64,000 nt of DNA from Typha latifolia (GCA_019914945.1 CM034113.1:620001-684000); one strand, 5' to 3'. Positions 35,661 through 49,264 are shown, counted from the first letter of the stretch. Numbers and translations: made by a program. The notes: a model not told the origin generated them from the letters alone.

Positions 35661-38375
35661 CTTTTTTATGCTCAATTATCGTCGGAATGTATATATATAT
35701 CAGAGATTCAGAATGCATGGCGTTCTTATGGGATCTTCTGAGGTGCATGCATGCCTTGAGTTTGATATAAATTCTCTACTTAGACGTTAAATATAATCCA
35801 TCCCTTCTTGAACGAGTAGATCTGTAGATGGCTTTTTGAAGGAAAGGTGGAGCTGAAGTTGAATGCTTTTTTTTTTTTTTTTTTTTCTAAACTAAAGATT
35901 AGTTTCCATATTCCAAGTAGGAAGAAGTTAGTTCATTTTGAGCATTATAAATCGGCTAAATAAGCTCCTAATAAGCTTTTAAGATTTAGGAGCCATTTGG
36001 TACGTCAAAGTATTTATTTATAAATTATACAACTAAACACTTTTATATATATATATATATATTAGTCAAATATTTTCTACTATAATTATTTGGATAGGTT
36101 ATGCAGAAATTTTAATCATAATTAAAATAATGCGATAAAGTTATACAAATTTTTTATTATAATTAACGTACTTATTCGCAGTTTACTAATCAAATATTAA
36201 TTTCTATATTAACTTATTTAAATTTTTTATTACGTTTTATAATCAAATAATAAAAGTATATATATAATTATTCTTAAAATCCTTGAGGCAGGAACCAAAT
36301 GAAACGTCAGTCTATTCTACCCAGCTGCCAACTAACAAAAATTCCCATCAAATAAAGGTAGAACTTTATTATATATAGTATAAAGGATGATCTTTATATT
36401 AGTGTTTGATTTAAAAAAATGGAATGATTATAGAAGATGAAGAACATTAATCTTTTATCATATTGTGATAAAAAGATCTTATGAAAGTTCTCTATCCAAA
36501 CCTTATTATCTTGCAATTTGTTATAATTCCTGGGATTAAGGAGGTTATCCCATTTTGCCTCACAATCAAATGGAACTTATACATAAGAGAGTGTATTAGA
36601 CTACAAACATTATGTTCAAGTTTTAAAAAAATTTATTTAATTATTTGTTGTGCTATTTGTTGTGCCAAAGGATCTTAAATGCGTAAATGGGTTTTACAAT
36701 CCTAAAGCATGCTAAATGCTAAAAAAAAAACTTAAATAATTTTTAAAAAGTTTGAGTGTAGTATTCATAATATAACTCATGTATACTTACACATAATATT
36801 TTCTTAGTACTCTAAAATTATGGGTAGAATGATCCTATTAATTCATCAAGATATCATATGTTCCTAGAGATATTCAATTATATTAATCAAGGACAAGCTT
36901 TATAAAACCCATAGGGTTAAATTCTTCACTTGTCCCTATAAAATTATCCAATGTGGGATCTGTGGCAACTTATTATTGTGAGTACTGCACACTTATTGTG
37001 ACCTTAAATGCATTAAACATTGTCTTAATTACCTGTATCACATTAATTCTTTTTCAAAGGAATGCAAATTAATGATAAACTTAATTGGCATATCTTAGTA
37101 CACCTAGGTCACAAGGAAATATATTAAACCCTACATATATAGCTCTATCATACATGCACTTAAGATTCACTATGAAAGCACTCAAACCTCACATGGTATG
37201 CATATAATGCAGCTAACTATATTCAGATAACATAATCTAATGTTATTCTCTATGCATAGTACAATAATTACTCCCATAACTAATGAGAATTGGGATTTTA
37301 ATTAAATAATTCTTTTTGACCAGCAAACTTGCTTTACAGTTGTAGAAGTATAGTGTTATGTTTGTTTCCTTGCTTCACATGATAATAACTTTTTTACTAC
37401 ATTTTCAATCAAGTCAATGTAGCTTTACATACTACACTAAAAGATATCTTTCTTCGAAACATTCCTTATTTCAAGTTTGCTTGTGTACTCTTAAAAGCTC
37501 TTTATTTGATTTTGGATTTACATACATATTTTCAAAATCTATATAGTTTTTATATTTGATAACTATATATTAAAATCGAAACGAATTAATAGATGGAAAA
37601 ATATATGCTCTTAATTGAGAGTAATATATGCATGCACGGGGAAGTAAAAATTAGATGGTATCTATAGAAAAATCAGATTAATTTGAAGAGAATTCATATG
37701 GCTTAATAGTAAACAGTCTGTAGGAAATTCGCACAACCTAGACTGTAGACGATCCGTTTCCTGTTAGTGTCGGTCGAGAGAAGGGTAATTCCGTCAAAAC
37801 ACAGGTGGGTTGGCCCGTCGTTTTCAACCCTTTTTTGGGCTTCCCAATATAACCTTTTCCTTGTGTGTTGATATAGAGGTGGGGGCGAGGGCTTTTTTGG
37901 GAATTGGGTAAAAAGGGTACGGACCGAGCAAATCGAGGGGTCGCATTTAATGGACAGCGTCAAGTGGGCTATCGCGTCAATAGATTTTTTCCAATCCACC
38001 CCCCTTACTCTGACGAAATTATTTATGACCCAAATAAAGAATCATTTTATTATTATTATTCAACTGCCGTAATTATGATAATAACTTTCCTATATCATTT
38101 CGAATGTTTAGATAAGAAGGTGAATGGCATTCAACTCGTTTTCTTTATTCAAAATCCATTTTTCTAGAACTCTCCAAACATATAATCTCTCACCCAGGGG
38201 TTTAATTGCAAAAGGACAAAAAGATGAGAAGAGAAAGGAGGGGCGCGATTGATTTACTACCCATCCAAAAAGCATAGTCCTTATTTATAAATATAAGTTT
38301 TACCAAGGTGGATATTAACATAATATCATCCGCAACAGTAACTTAACACTTGACTCCCTCCCCCCTTTTCACTTT
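35661..38375. other. Gene-free AT-rich intergenic stretch
   Basis: It contains a poly-T run (35868-35886) and a TA run (about 36045-36062). No coding region or bounded element could be supported. It includes the HIPP 3' flank. Confidence 0.5.
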
Positions 38376-40130
38376 TTACATAACAGAGCAGGCGTTGGGG
38401 TTCTCGTCGCTAAAGATCTGCGGGGGATACGCGTATCCCACGCCGTATCCCGCCCCGTACGCTGTCCCGTATCCCACCCCGTATCTCGGGTAGTAACTCA
38501 ACTCGTTTCTCACCAACTCCACCACCTTGGCGGCGGCGGCGGCGGCTCCGGCGTCATCCGCCGCGTCGCCCTCCTTTTTGTCCTTCTCATCTCCTGCTCC
38601 GCCGCCGGCGCCTCCGTCGCCGCCTTCCTTCTTCTCGTCCTTCTTCTCCCCCTCGGCCTTCTCACCGTCTCCTCCTCCGGCGGCGCCGGCCGCCGCCTTC
38701 TTGTCGTCCTTGTCGCCACCTTCGCCCTTGGCCTTGTCGTCTTCCTCCGCCTTCTTCTCCGGCGGGTCCTGCTTCACCACCACCGCGTGCTTCCCAGTGC
38801 GCTTGTAGACGTACTCCACTAGCTTGGGTGGGTCGAACACTCCCTTTACGGTGACTTGCGAGGCCTTCAGATCTGGCTCCGCTGCTTGGACTCCTGCTCA
38901 AAAAAGATGAGATTTTTACACCAATGAGATGCCGCGCCATTGCAACAATTTGGAGTTTTTGCTCGAAATCTTGGAGCTCGGAAGTGATAAAGTAGTGGAA
39001 AATGTTTGAAATTGTTTTAAGGGAAAATTAATTTAATTTTTTTTAAAATCAAAGTTATTTTCTACTTTAGGATTCTTTTGTTAATCTCTTGGGAAGAGGT
39101 TATGGGAGTATTACCAATTAGGGAGAAAAGAATGAAGCTTTGAAACAAAACGCCGCAGTTGTGAAGTGGGTCTACATAGAAATCTATATATTTTTTTTTG
39201 TAAACTCTAATAAAATTTTAATAAAAAAAGGGGCTTCTTTTTTGAATCAAAAATGGTACCTTTCATCTTTAGAATCCTTTTCTTAATCTCTTGAGCACAG
39301 GCCTCGCAATGCATGTGTACCTTGAGCACTACTGAGATCACCTGAGGCTGGAAACAAAGAGAAGAATAAATCCATATAATGGAGAAAGAGGACTAATTTT
39401 TTCTTCTTTTAGGACCTCTGGAAAGGAAAAATTAGAATATACCTCTTTCTTCTCCTCGACCTTTGGCTTCTCTTCTTCCTTCTTCTCCTCCTCCTTCTTC
39501 TCTGGCTTCGGCGGCGGAATCGGGCTCAGCAACTCAACTTTCCTCCCCGTCTTCTTCTGAACTCTCTCCACCACCTTCATCGGATCCTCCGCCGCCTTCT
39601 TCCCCTTCACCACCACCTTATGCGTTCGGCAATCCGTCTTCACCTCCTCCACCCCTGTCAAAAGATCGATTTTTTTTAACGCAATTTTCAAACAAAGCCA
39701 TTAAAAAAAAGTCCGATCTTTAGAGGGCCTAATAGGAATAAAAATAAAAATAATAACAAGTCACCACCTTCAAATCCCTTCAAACTTCGCTTCACCTTCC
39801 TCGCGCACCCCTCGCAATGCATGTAGACTCGCATCACCACCTCCTCCGGCGGGGGAGGAGGCGGCGGCGGCGCCTCTCCCTTCTCATCTCCTCCTCCTCC
39901 GCCGCCTCCTTCCTTCTTCTCGCCGTCTGGTTCCTTCTTGGCCTCCTCGGCTGGCTTCTCCTCCTTCTTCTCCTCCTTGGGCTTGGGCTTCTCCTCTGCC
40001 TCCTTCTTTCCCTCCTCTGGTTTCTTCTCCTCCTGCCATATATTGCTAAAAAGCTCGTAACTTTTTGTAAAGAAAACCTTCAAAGATACAAACCCAACCG
40101 CGGAAAAGCTTCGGATTTCACCTCTCCCAT
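38376..40130 (-). CDS. HIPP: HIPP, heavy-metal-associated isoprenylated plant protein (two HMA domains)
   Basis: HIPPs bind metal ions through HMA folds and are tethered to membranes or nuclear sites by a C-terminal farnesyl group. Five exons on the minus strand: 40122-40130, 39768-40032, 39443-39654, 39260-39347 and 38376-38893, giving 363 residues. Coding exon 1 is just 9 bp (MGE). A Lys/Glu and Gly/Pro-rich head precedes HMA1 (VVMRVYMHCEGCARKVKRSL; Cys76, Cys79). A KPEKKEEEKK linker leads to HMA2 (VISVVLKVHMHCEACAQEIK; Cys176, Cys179). A long Lys/Glu/Gly/Ala-rich low-complexity region and a Tyr/Gly repeat (YGVGYGTAYGAGYGVGYAYP) follow. The end FSDENPNACSVM gives the CaaX box CSVM. The order matches Arabidopsis ATFP3-type HIPPs. 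The 5' leader holds a (CT)n tract, and G-boxes lie 580-800 bp upstream. Confidence 0.93.
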
Positions 40131-40176
40131 TGCGGAACCGAGCTCGGGTTCTTGAAATGGAAGTGATGCTAGCGTT

Positions 40177-40177
<1 letters not shown>

Positions 40178-40214
<37 letters not shown>
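40178..40214 (+). repeat. (CT)n microsatellite in the HIPP 5' leader or proximal promoter
   Basis: About 18 CT units lie 48-84 bp upstream of the HIPP ATG. The sequence reads as GA on the gene's strand, like GAGA-type leader tracts common in plants. Confidence 0.95.
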
Positions 40215-40218
<4 letters not shown>

Positions 40219-40653
40219 GTGAAGGAGTGGAGGTCACCTTACGTGGAATTGTGAGTGAGTTGTTCTTTGATAAGCGTGGCAAGTACTGTTATCTCGCCAG
40301 CCATAAGCACCTCAAATAGTGCCCCATCAACTCCCCCAGTATAGCGGAAGAGAGAGGAAAAAAAAATTAATATTGCACGAAACTTCTATTTCACACCCTC
40401 CAATATTGATTTATATATTCCATTTCATACAAAAAATATTTTCTACACATAAATTTCACAATAATAAGATAAAAATAACAAAATTACAAGGTTTAAATCA
40501 GAAATTTGGGGGTTCCACATATTGTAAATAGAACAAATCAATAAGACAATAAAATAAGGAGCAGAATAAAAAGTTTCCTAGTACTAAATATGGTTAATAA
40601 TTAAGGTCTTGATATTGGAATTTAATTTATAGGGTGTAAGCCATCAATGGAGC

Positions 40654-40738
40654 GGGGCCCATCTGAATCAGCATCCCTGGACGTATCAGACACGAGGGTA
40701 CACTTCCCACGTGACCTCACCCACCTACAAGAACAAAC
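40654..40738 (+). repeat. Dispersed GGGCCC/ACGTATCAG/G-box repeat, copy 3, in the HIPP upstream region
   Basis: It reads ggggcccat, 'aatcagcatccctggacgta' running on to 'tcagacacgaggg', and 'cttcccacgtg', then 'caagaacaaa'. G-boxes are at 40708-40713 and, just downstream, at 40758-40763 and 40922-40927. It lies about 520-610 bp upstream of the HIPP start codon and so may contribute to its promoter. Confidence 0.65.
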
Positions 40739-41160
40739 GTATAGGGCTCAAGTTGCACACGTGTCAGTCCACAGTATCACCCTCACCACCTGGCGATACA
40801 TACCGGATCCGATCCTAGAAATCACCCTCAGATCCGACCCGATAAACATATTAGAATTATTTTTCTTCCAATAATAAAGTGCGAGATCCAATGGATGCAA
40901 TTACTTTTGGTCGATGTTCGCCACGTGTATTAACTCTGCGTCAAGATTCGCGAGATCATGCCACGATTCCCGAGAAGGTGGTGGTGGTGGTGGGTGCGGT
41001 GCGGTGCAGTCACCACCGGCTTTACTTTATTTTATCACTCACCGCCTCGAAGAGCGCGCGGCGCACCGCGGCACCACTAAGCGTAGAAAGGGGCGGGGGG
41101 GTGTTCTGGTCCTCCGCTTTGGGATGCTCACCTCTTCTTCTGAGTGTTATTCTCTTCTAT
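40739..41160. other. GC-rich distal upstream region of HIPP
   Basis: Contains ggtggtggtgg and gcggtgcggtgc runs and a G8 run near 41093-41101. The open frames here are short and repetitive. No gene is supported. Confidence 0.4.
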
Positions 41161-44100
41161 TATTATTATTATTATTTTTTCTCATATATATATACTTCTC
41201 GATTACTATTAAAGTTAAATCTTAATAATTTAATTATTTATTTATATTTGGTTATTTATGAATTACTCTTCCTTATATTACCAACAAAATGAATAATTCT
41301 AGGATGCTTGTTCTAAAGTAAGTTAGGGATGGGTCTATTAGCAGCAGTTTAGAACAAGTGTTTAATTGATCTAAGTCACTTTCAATTAAGTTCAGATGTC
41401 ATTGGATTGAGTCGGATTTGGTCTCATTAAGTTAGGTTAAGTTGGTTCTAACAGCGATGGATTTGGTCAAATTGAACCTGAATCATGGTAGGTTTGCCCA
41501 CCTCTAAATGAGAGTTATAAATAAAAGGTTTGTTTTATATTAACATAACAATTATGATCATTTTTTTATTCAATAATAATAGTCCATGTGATAAAAGAAA
41601 AGTTTAGAGAAACTAAATATAATTATTAACCATAAATATTATGCATCAAACTATCACTTACCTATTCACCCAAATAGTTTTTTGAAACTAAAATATTACT
41701 CTAACTAATATTTAAAAGCAAACCTATTTTAAAAGGAAAATTAAAATATTGACAAAATTATCTTTTATTTAATTACATTTAAACCCCTCTGGATTGTTCT
41801 CCTTTCTCACATTATTTTTCCCCAACAATTGTTTCTTTAAGTTTCTATTATATTTTAAATCTATAACTCTTAATTAAGCAACATTAGTAGCTATATTTAC
41901 ATATTAACTCTTAAATTTTAAAACTAAGAAGAATTTTTTTTATTTAATTACCAAAATACTTTTATCTTTTTTTTTCAGTCTTTTATTTTGTCTATGATAT
42001 TAAAGGAGTGAGACATTTTCGATAGTTTAGAGTGACTATTTTTGCCGATAATTTTAGGAGTATAAGTGTAATTATATAATTTTTTTAGAATTATTTTCCA
42101 AATAAAAGGAAAGGGTAGTTGAAGTGGTGTAATAGTGGATAAGGTCAACTGTCATAATTGTATCATGTCATTAGATTTCCTCATCATCCCCTCAGAGAAA
42201 TCATTTGGACATAAAAGAAAAGAAAAAAAAAAGAGAGAAGGAATCTTTAACTCATAACATTTCAACTGCCATGATATCTGACATGAGCTGCTAACTGTTG
42301 CTTGCAATTAAAACAATAATTTTATTTTTCATTTTTCTATATATATATATATATACAATTTACCTCTTATAATATCTAAAGTATAACTCTTAAACACTTT
42401 TTTTAATGAGCATGGAGATTGTATTGTTTTTTAAGTTGTTGCAAATGATAGTGAATCATATTTTAAAATGTGAATATCTAATTAAATCTTAAAATTGTTA
42501 TAATGACTTCTAACAACAAAGTTAAAAGAGATATTGGCACATAGAAACAGGAGCTAAAGTTAAGCTAAATGACAACTTTAGGGATAGTTTTGTAAGTTTG
42601 CATAATTTGAAATATGCAATCTAATATGATGATTATTTGTTGTTAATTTTTTTCTTTTCATGTGAAAAATAATAGAAATTTATATTCAAATCTTAAATCA
42701 TACATATACCCGAAGAGTAGTAGAAGTAATTAAATCCGACTATATAAAAGTGCTACAAAACTAAAGTTTAATAGTAATTTTATAATCATAATAAAAAAAT
42801 ATGGTCATATGTTTGATAAATATGCACTTTACATAATAATATATAATTAAAAATGTATTATTTATATAAACCAATACATTGCATTTAAAGAACTCACATT
42901 AAGGCATCAGGAATAAAGCCAATTTTAAAATATATATTTCTCTTTGTTATTATTAAAATAAAATTTTTATTTTATAAATAACTATTCTTATATTCATTTG
43001 TATTCTAATGTAATATAAAATGAATGAAAAGAGAATAAGATTCTCTTATTCTAGGAGTGAACCAGGGCTAAGTATCAATTGTATCAATATTTGTGAAGAA
43101 GTTAGGTCAAGGAAGTACTTAATAATAGCATGAAAAAATGGAGCTCTTATGATGTATTATTCAATATATATTTTAAATTTGGGAGAGAAATCATGTAAGA
43201 ATTCATGAAATATGCTTATTTATTAGCAAATGCAAAATTATTATGTATGGAGAGAAGTACAACTTCACATGTTAGGCTACTAATTAGAGTGTGACCAAAG
43301 TCAAAAGAAAATTTTGAAGAAGTACCAAGATCCAAACTTTATTATATAAGAATATCTCTCTCGAGATAATCAAATCTTAACATATCTAATGAAGGTGTTT
43401 AAGAGTAACAAAGTTTTCTGACAGAGTATGTTGGCATTTAATTAATTTAACCTATGAGTCAGAACTGTGGGCAGATCACAGATCACAGCATAGTGGATAA
43501 AATTAGTACAAGATTGGCACATGGTATTGCACATTGGCAGAGAATGTTGTTTTGAATCCACTCTCATAATTTATTCTAGGGTTCTTGGATTTTACATGAA
43601 GGAAAGAGAGAAGTTTGAAGGATTTGAACCAAGAAAACAATAAAAGGATAGTTACTTAGTTTCATATAAATATACTTATTTATTTTCTCTGGCACTTTAA
43701 TTCTTAGTTGTATGTTTAATTTATTCTTATTTAGAGTAAAATTGTTATATAAGATAGTTGAGGGGCAAAAGTGTTTCTAAAAAATAGATAAAGTTGCCAA
43801 TATGAAAAATGTAATGGAGCACCTGTTGGAGAACATGCTACAAATTGATATTATTAGGAGGAATAAATATTATTTGGACTTTACTAACTTAGAGACATAA
43901 GATAGGACAAAAGGTCATAGGCTTATGGCTGACTAGTTACCATATATCACTAAATTTTAGATTTCTGATGGCAGCTTTACTAATTTTAAATGTAAGTATA
44001 TCTGTTGGAAAGCTATAAGGTAATCATAGTATATGACAGATCTTCTTTCTTTTCTTTCCTAATTTTTTTTATCTTGGACTCTTATCATTTATGTGCCTTC

Positions 44101-44618
44101 TGGCTTTTGTAAATGATAAATTTTCAGCCTTTGTCCTTTTTTGTGTGTGTTTGTGTGAATAATAGCATCTTATTCTAACAAAATTGTAGAATGCTCCCTA
44201 CTAGAGAGTAAGGATTAAGTAAAGCAATTCATATTGGTAATGAAAGCAATATGATAAAAATTATCTATAATATAATTGTTATCATAAAGATAACCCAACC
44301 TAATAAATATTCTGAGGTTTAACTTCAGTGTGGAAAATGTCATAGTAAGGAAGATCATCCAAGTAATTACTTTGCTATAAACATTAAGCTAAATCTAGCA
44401 ATAAGATAAGAAACAAGATCAGATGAGGTTCAAATTCTCAGTTAGCAACATAGTTATACGACAAAAGTTTTCTGATATAATGTTATTCTTCCACTGATAT
44501 TCTGTCACGAGCATCGCTCATCCTGTCAATCTTCTGCTTTGTTCAGACCGTGCCCAATTTGCAAACAAGCACAACCCAAGAACAAATCTACAACATTTTC
44601 ACCTACTTAAGAATAATG
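41161..44618. other. Gene-free AT-rich intergenic stretch
   Basis: Begins with a (TAT)n tract near 41158-41177 and has a TA run at about 42337-42354. There is no supported gene, RNA or bounded transposon. It includes the ZNF511 3' flank at its right end. Confidence 0.5.
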
Positions 44619-47600
44619 CTATTCATGTATTTCTCGTTGAGAAGTCTGTTTCCTATTCTGTTGGATTGATCGAGGAACAAAAGCAAAGCCACGGGTATGG
44701 CGATGACCGAAACTTATCGTTGAAGGAGAAGACTCCGATGTGCTTAGCTTTGACACAGCTGAAACAAGATCGTCAATTTTTTCTCCAACTTCCATTTCCA
44801 TTTCCTTTCTCTCCTTGTGATCAGATTTTTCTTGCTGATACTTCTGATGATCATCTATTTTTTCTTCAACTTCCATTTCCTTTTCCTTTGTTTCCTGGTG
44901 ATCAGTTTTTTTTGGCTGATATTTCTGATGCATTTGCTTCAATGCTTTCCTATCAACATCCATATGTGTCTCCATCATTTCCTCTCTCCTGTAGGTAGCT
45001 TGCTTTCTCTGTTTTTTCTGGCGTTGGTTCTTGGATGGGCGTGCCTTTTTGTAAAATTCAAATGAAGGAGGAAAACTGTGTTTATCCATAAGATGCTGTT
45101 GCCTGCTTTTATAGCTCTTCAATTTGACTCCACAACCTTCCACCAAACACTCATACTGTTTCAGACATTATATACCATACTATGAGTACAGATCCTAAAA
45201 TATCAGCAGCGAATTAGAATCTCTCAATTTTGTTACTGCATCCATTTCATGCCGGAAAGTTGTAAAACTACTCACATTGAAAAGAAAAAAAACACTTTGC
45301 TATAACTCCCATATTAAGATTAATGTGGTAGTTTAATCACTCGTAAGAAGCCTTGTTGAAATAATTCAAATAGCCAGCAGTCAATATGAGTTCAGTTGTC
45401 CCTGAGCAATGTAATCTGATCAACCCAACTATTTTGCATAATGTCTGTCCATTGGAAAATAAAAGTACATGGGCATTTTGAAGTGAATCAACTAGCTCCA
45501 AGGGAAATCTAAAAAAATACATATGGTGATAAACAAAAAAACAGCAGTTCGAAATGGTATACATCATCATTAGAATGTTCTTATGAGGTCTTTGATCTTT
45601 GACACAAAGCCACAACTATGGTACACATGCAATCAGACAGTATACCCATTCACTGGAGGGCTTAGATTGTGTTCAGAACCCCCATTGCTTTAGATACTTA
45701 CACTTTTGCAATATCCTAACTTATAGCCCAAGTATCATAAAGTTTTCCACATGTTTCTCTAGGTTTCAAGGCATACAAGTTTACCTGTTATCCTAGCCTC
45801 CACATATAAACTTTGCACATTTTCTGCTAATGATAACAGATTCGTTCTTGCATCAATTAATCCATGATTGCTTCTTAATTACAAACAGAGACACTTGTAA
45901 AAATACTAAACTTTCAACTCTTAGTGTTGGTTCACTATATCTGTTATTTCATGTTTCCAAGGAGCTAATATAGTCACAGATTCACAGTTTATACAGTGGC
46001 ACAGTCAACTAAAACTGCTTGCTACCTATGGCAGAGTTTAAAATTATGTGTAAACACGATGCTGTAAGAGGTTAAAAGACTTACCATTGGAAAACCCCGT
46101 GCAACTTTTGCTTGAAAGAAGGAATCGTGTGCTTCAGAAACATGTATACTAAGTAAGCGGGACGTTGGATAAACTCTTGAGCATACAGAGCATGAAGCAG
46201 TGTGTCGGGTGTTGTAGTGATCCTCAAAGTCCTCCAAACAATCTAACTGAGCGCCACAACCAGCAATAGGGCAAAACACAGTGCTGCAGAAGTTTTTAAG
46301 AATCAAATCAAAATTGGTAATCCACTTAAAGATAAAAAAAGGAAAGAAGAATGCTTAAAAGGGTATTAACATGAAGATTGAAATGTTAGGATGCCGGTAG
46401 CATAGACAGTAAATTGCTCAGACAAGTTAACAGGGTGAGCACAAATGCATGAGCCGGTGATTAGATGAAGAACCTATAAGGCTATAACCTTTCTGACATT
46501 TACTCACTGGGCTAATATGCCACACAAAATTTTTCATTTAGTTTGGCTGTCTTAGTTTGAATGAATGTTCATGCATATTGTGAATTTGTGATAGCTGATA
46601 ACTCATCTCATAACAAAAGTCTGTAGTACTAGATAGGTCAAATTTATGAGTTACACAAGCACATATACTCACAAGAAATAAGATGCTTGTATGCATTTTA
46701 TAGTTGAATACTGAATTAATAGATTGAGACAAGTAGAAGAGATGTATATTTCAATAGAAAGCCAGTTGATGATTAACGGAAAATTGCAAATCCATAGATG
46801 GACAAAAGGTATAGAACTTAAGGTAACACAGAAGCCATTAAAAGACCTATGCCAGTATACGAAAACAATTGCTACACTGGTAACCGTTGTTTAGCCTTTC
46901 ACAAAAAAAGCCTGAAACCAAGACCAAAATGTTTTGTTGTGGCCTTGCTGGTTATAAGCAGCTAAAGCATAATTATGGTATATAATCATGGATTAAAGTT
47001 TCAGCCAATCCTGATCTATATCGCTGAAATGGATCGGCCAATCCTCAATCCAAATAGTCCGAAACAGACAATCAATACAGCTGATAAGGTTGATAAGTGT
47101 TATTTTTTTCAAGCAGCCAATCATGATCCTGAAACTGATATTTAGAATCTTGCCTTTAAATTTCCTAAACCTACAAAAAGTATACTATTGGAGTCAAATT
47201 GTAACTTATGAATCAATGGAGGCATAACCTGCCGTAAGAACAGAAGCATTTCAGTGTCACTTGGAAGGATCCAGCAAAAGAACTTTTATGAAATTTGGCA
47301 ATAAAGCTTCCTGAAAGAAAGATACTGCTGGAGCCAAATTTGTTTCATACACAAGGCGTTCATACAACTGCTTTTTATCAAATCTTCACCCAATTAAGTG
47401 TCAAAATGCAAATACATGTTTCCAAACAGAGAATTGGAATAAAGTATGCCTTATCTGCAGTATACAACGCTAGACAGTACTCCCGAAATCAACAAGATAG
47501 ACTCATACATATTTTCTAACACTTTCCTGAAGATGTGAAATCTCAAAAAAAGAGGAGAAAACTTTGATAAATACTTACTTGGTACCTGCAACTTCCATTT

Positions 47601-49192
47601 TTTGAAGTTGATATCGTTCATCTTCTGTGAGATCTAGCGCAACCTAAAAAATCAAGAAACATTTGAACTTGTCTCATTGTTGATAAATCTTCTCCATACA
47701 ACTCTAATACTTGAAGTATATAATCATGCACTTTTTGTAAAACTGACAGACAATACTTGGCAATTTTACGCAGCAATGTAGTCTGAAGGAAAGGGAAAAA
47801 ATCAAAATTTTGTCCATCATCAGTTGATCATGATATCTGAAGATGATAAGCAAGCATCTTTCCTAAATTGAATCCTGTTCTCTTAGTACCAAAAATATGA
47901 CGCAATATCGCTCTCTCTCCTCTTCAGAAGAAAATTAGATAAATAATTCCTAATCCCCTTTTGAACCCTCACATAAATTTATAAAGTAAAAGGGAGGCTC
48001 ACTAGTTCTCACAATTGTGGGGCCTGGGAAGGGTAAGATATGTTGTAAGAAGCCTTATTCTATTATTGATGAGGTTGTTTCATGTCTCAGACTCATTCCC
48101 ATTTGAGTGTGAGAGGTAAGCCTTACTATCACAATAGATGAAGATCTCTCTCACAAATTCCACAGACAGTACCAATCCATGGTTGGAACTGCACAAGAAC
48201 TATCAGTTGTTGCAAGCACCTTCAAGGATAAGCCTGCAATAGAAAACCCCAAGAAGATGCAATCTAAAACCACAGATAGCCTTCAACATGCTCTTCTATT
48301 TTATATATCAACTTATCAAGGTTTTGAAAAACAGTTAAGACTGGCATCTCGCTGCCTGCCTAAGTGAGGCGGCGATCTTGGTAACTCCAATGGTCCCACT
48401 AGCTGAGCTGATCTCACATTGTCCTTGTCTATTGACAGCATCTCGTCATCTAAGTCCAGATCACAAATACCATATTAACACTCACCATCTAAAGCTAAAG
48501 CAAAGTTGTAGCACATATCTTATTTACATTCCTTGATCTTATGAAGGAGCCCATTTCCTCTAAATTATTGCATTTCTCAAAATTACAATTCTCAGTTGTC
48601 AAAACAAACAAAAAAAGATTACAAGCTTCTCACTGGAAATGGAAAACTAGAATCAATATTTGAATACAAAGAAACCATATCTTAGTGTTATCAAGAAAGT
48701 ATCAACCTTTCCTCCACAACTTCCAAAATTAAAAATTTGTGAGCTCTATCACCATCTTAAAGGTGCAACCTACACTTTCGCTGATAGACGTGCAAAACCA
48801 CGCAGTTAACTAATTAGCCCAAAACCTAGAGATCCAAATATCTCATTTTTAATCACAAGAAAAGGAATAAAAATAGATTCCTTTCCCAAAATCAACGAAC
48901 ATCGAACTCCAAGCTATGAATCATGGAGCAATCCAAGTTACTCAAATTCGCATTTTGTCCAACCCTTCAGAAGAAAAAACAAACACTGCACCAATTGAGA
49001 AATAACATCCCGGAAATGTCGGACTTCCACGCGATACTTAAAAAGGTGGGGATCAAAGAGGGTTACCTGCTTGGCCAGGAGCTCCCGCTCCATGTTTCCT
49101 GCAGCGAAGAAGGAATCGTCGGGCTTGAACATTCGACGAGAAGCCGCCCATATCGGAAACCCTAACCCAGCTACGTTGCCGTCGAGTTCCAT
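44619..49192 (-). CDS. ZNF511: ZNF511-like C2H2 zinc-finger protein
   Basis: A conserved eukaryotic nuclear C2H2 protein related to human ZNF511; its molecular role is poorly defined. Four exons on the minus strand: 49067-49192, 47579-47643, 46085-46283 and 44619-45155, giving 308 residues from MELDGNVAGLGFPIW. Three fingers in tandem: Cys68/Cys73/His86/His91 (CPIAGCGAQLDCLEDFEDHY), Cys95/Cys98/His111/His116 (CSVCSRVYPTSRLLSIHVSE), and Cys133/Cys138/His151/His156 (YECLVEGCGVKLKSYKSRQQ). A ZNF511-type SFPPSFEFYK segment follows. The C-terminal half is a charged region with an imperfect 27-residue repeat (KYQ..K.DH...KE.EMEV.EKIDD twice) and a final HTRGFAFVPR. The gene lies head-to-head with LSM6, with 1.29 kb between start codons that holds a TIR element. 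Introns 1 and 3 exceed 1 kb. Confidence 0.88.
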
Positions 49193-49264
49193 GGCGCCGT
49201 TCGATCCCTTCTGCTCTCTTTCAGACTAAAGTGTAACTGTATGCAAGTAGCGGAACGGATCAAA

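Noticed and set aside
37703..37999. 98-residue minus-strand frame
   Set aside because: No similarity or codon pattern suggesting a gene.
40879..41292. Overlapping plus-strand frames of 103 and 137 residues
   Set aside because: They come from GC-rich and TAT-repeat sequence upstream of HIPP with no family resemblance.
44666..45065. Plus-strand Phe-rich frames
   Set aside because: Antisense of the Lys/Glu-rich ZNF511 tail.
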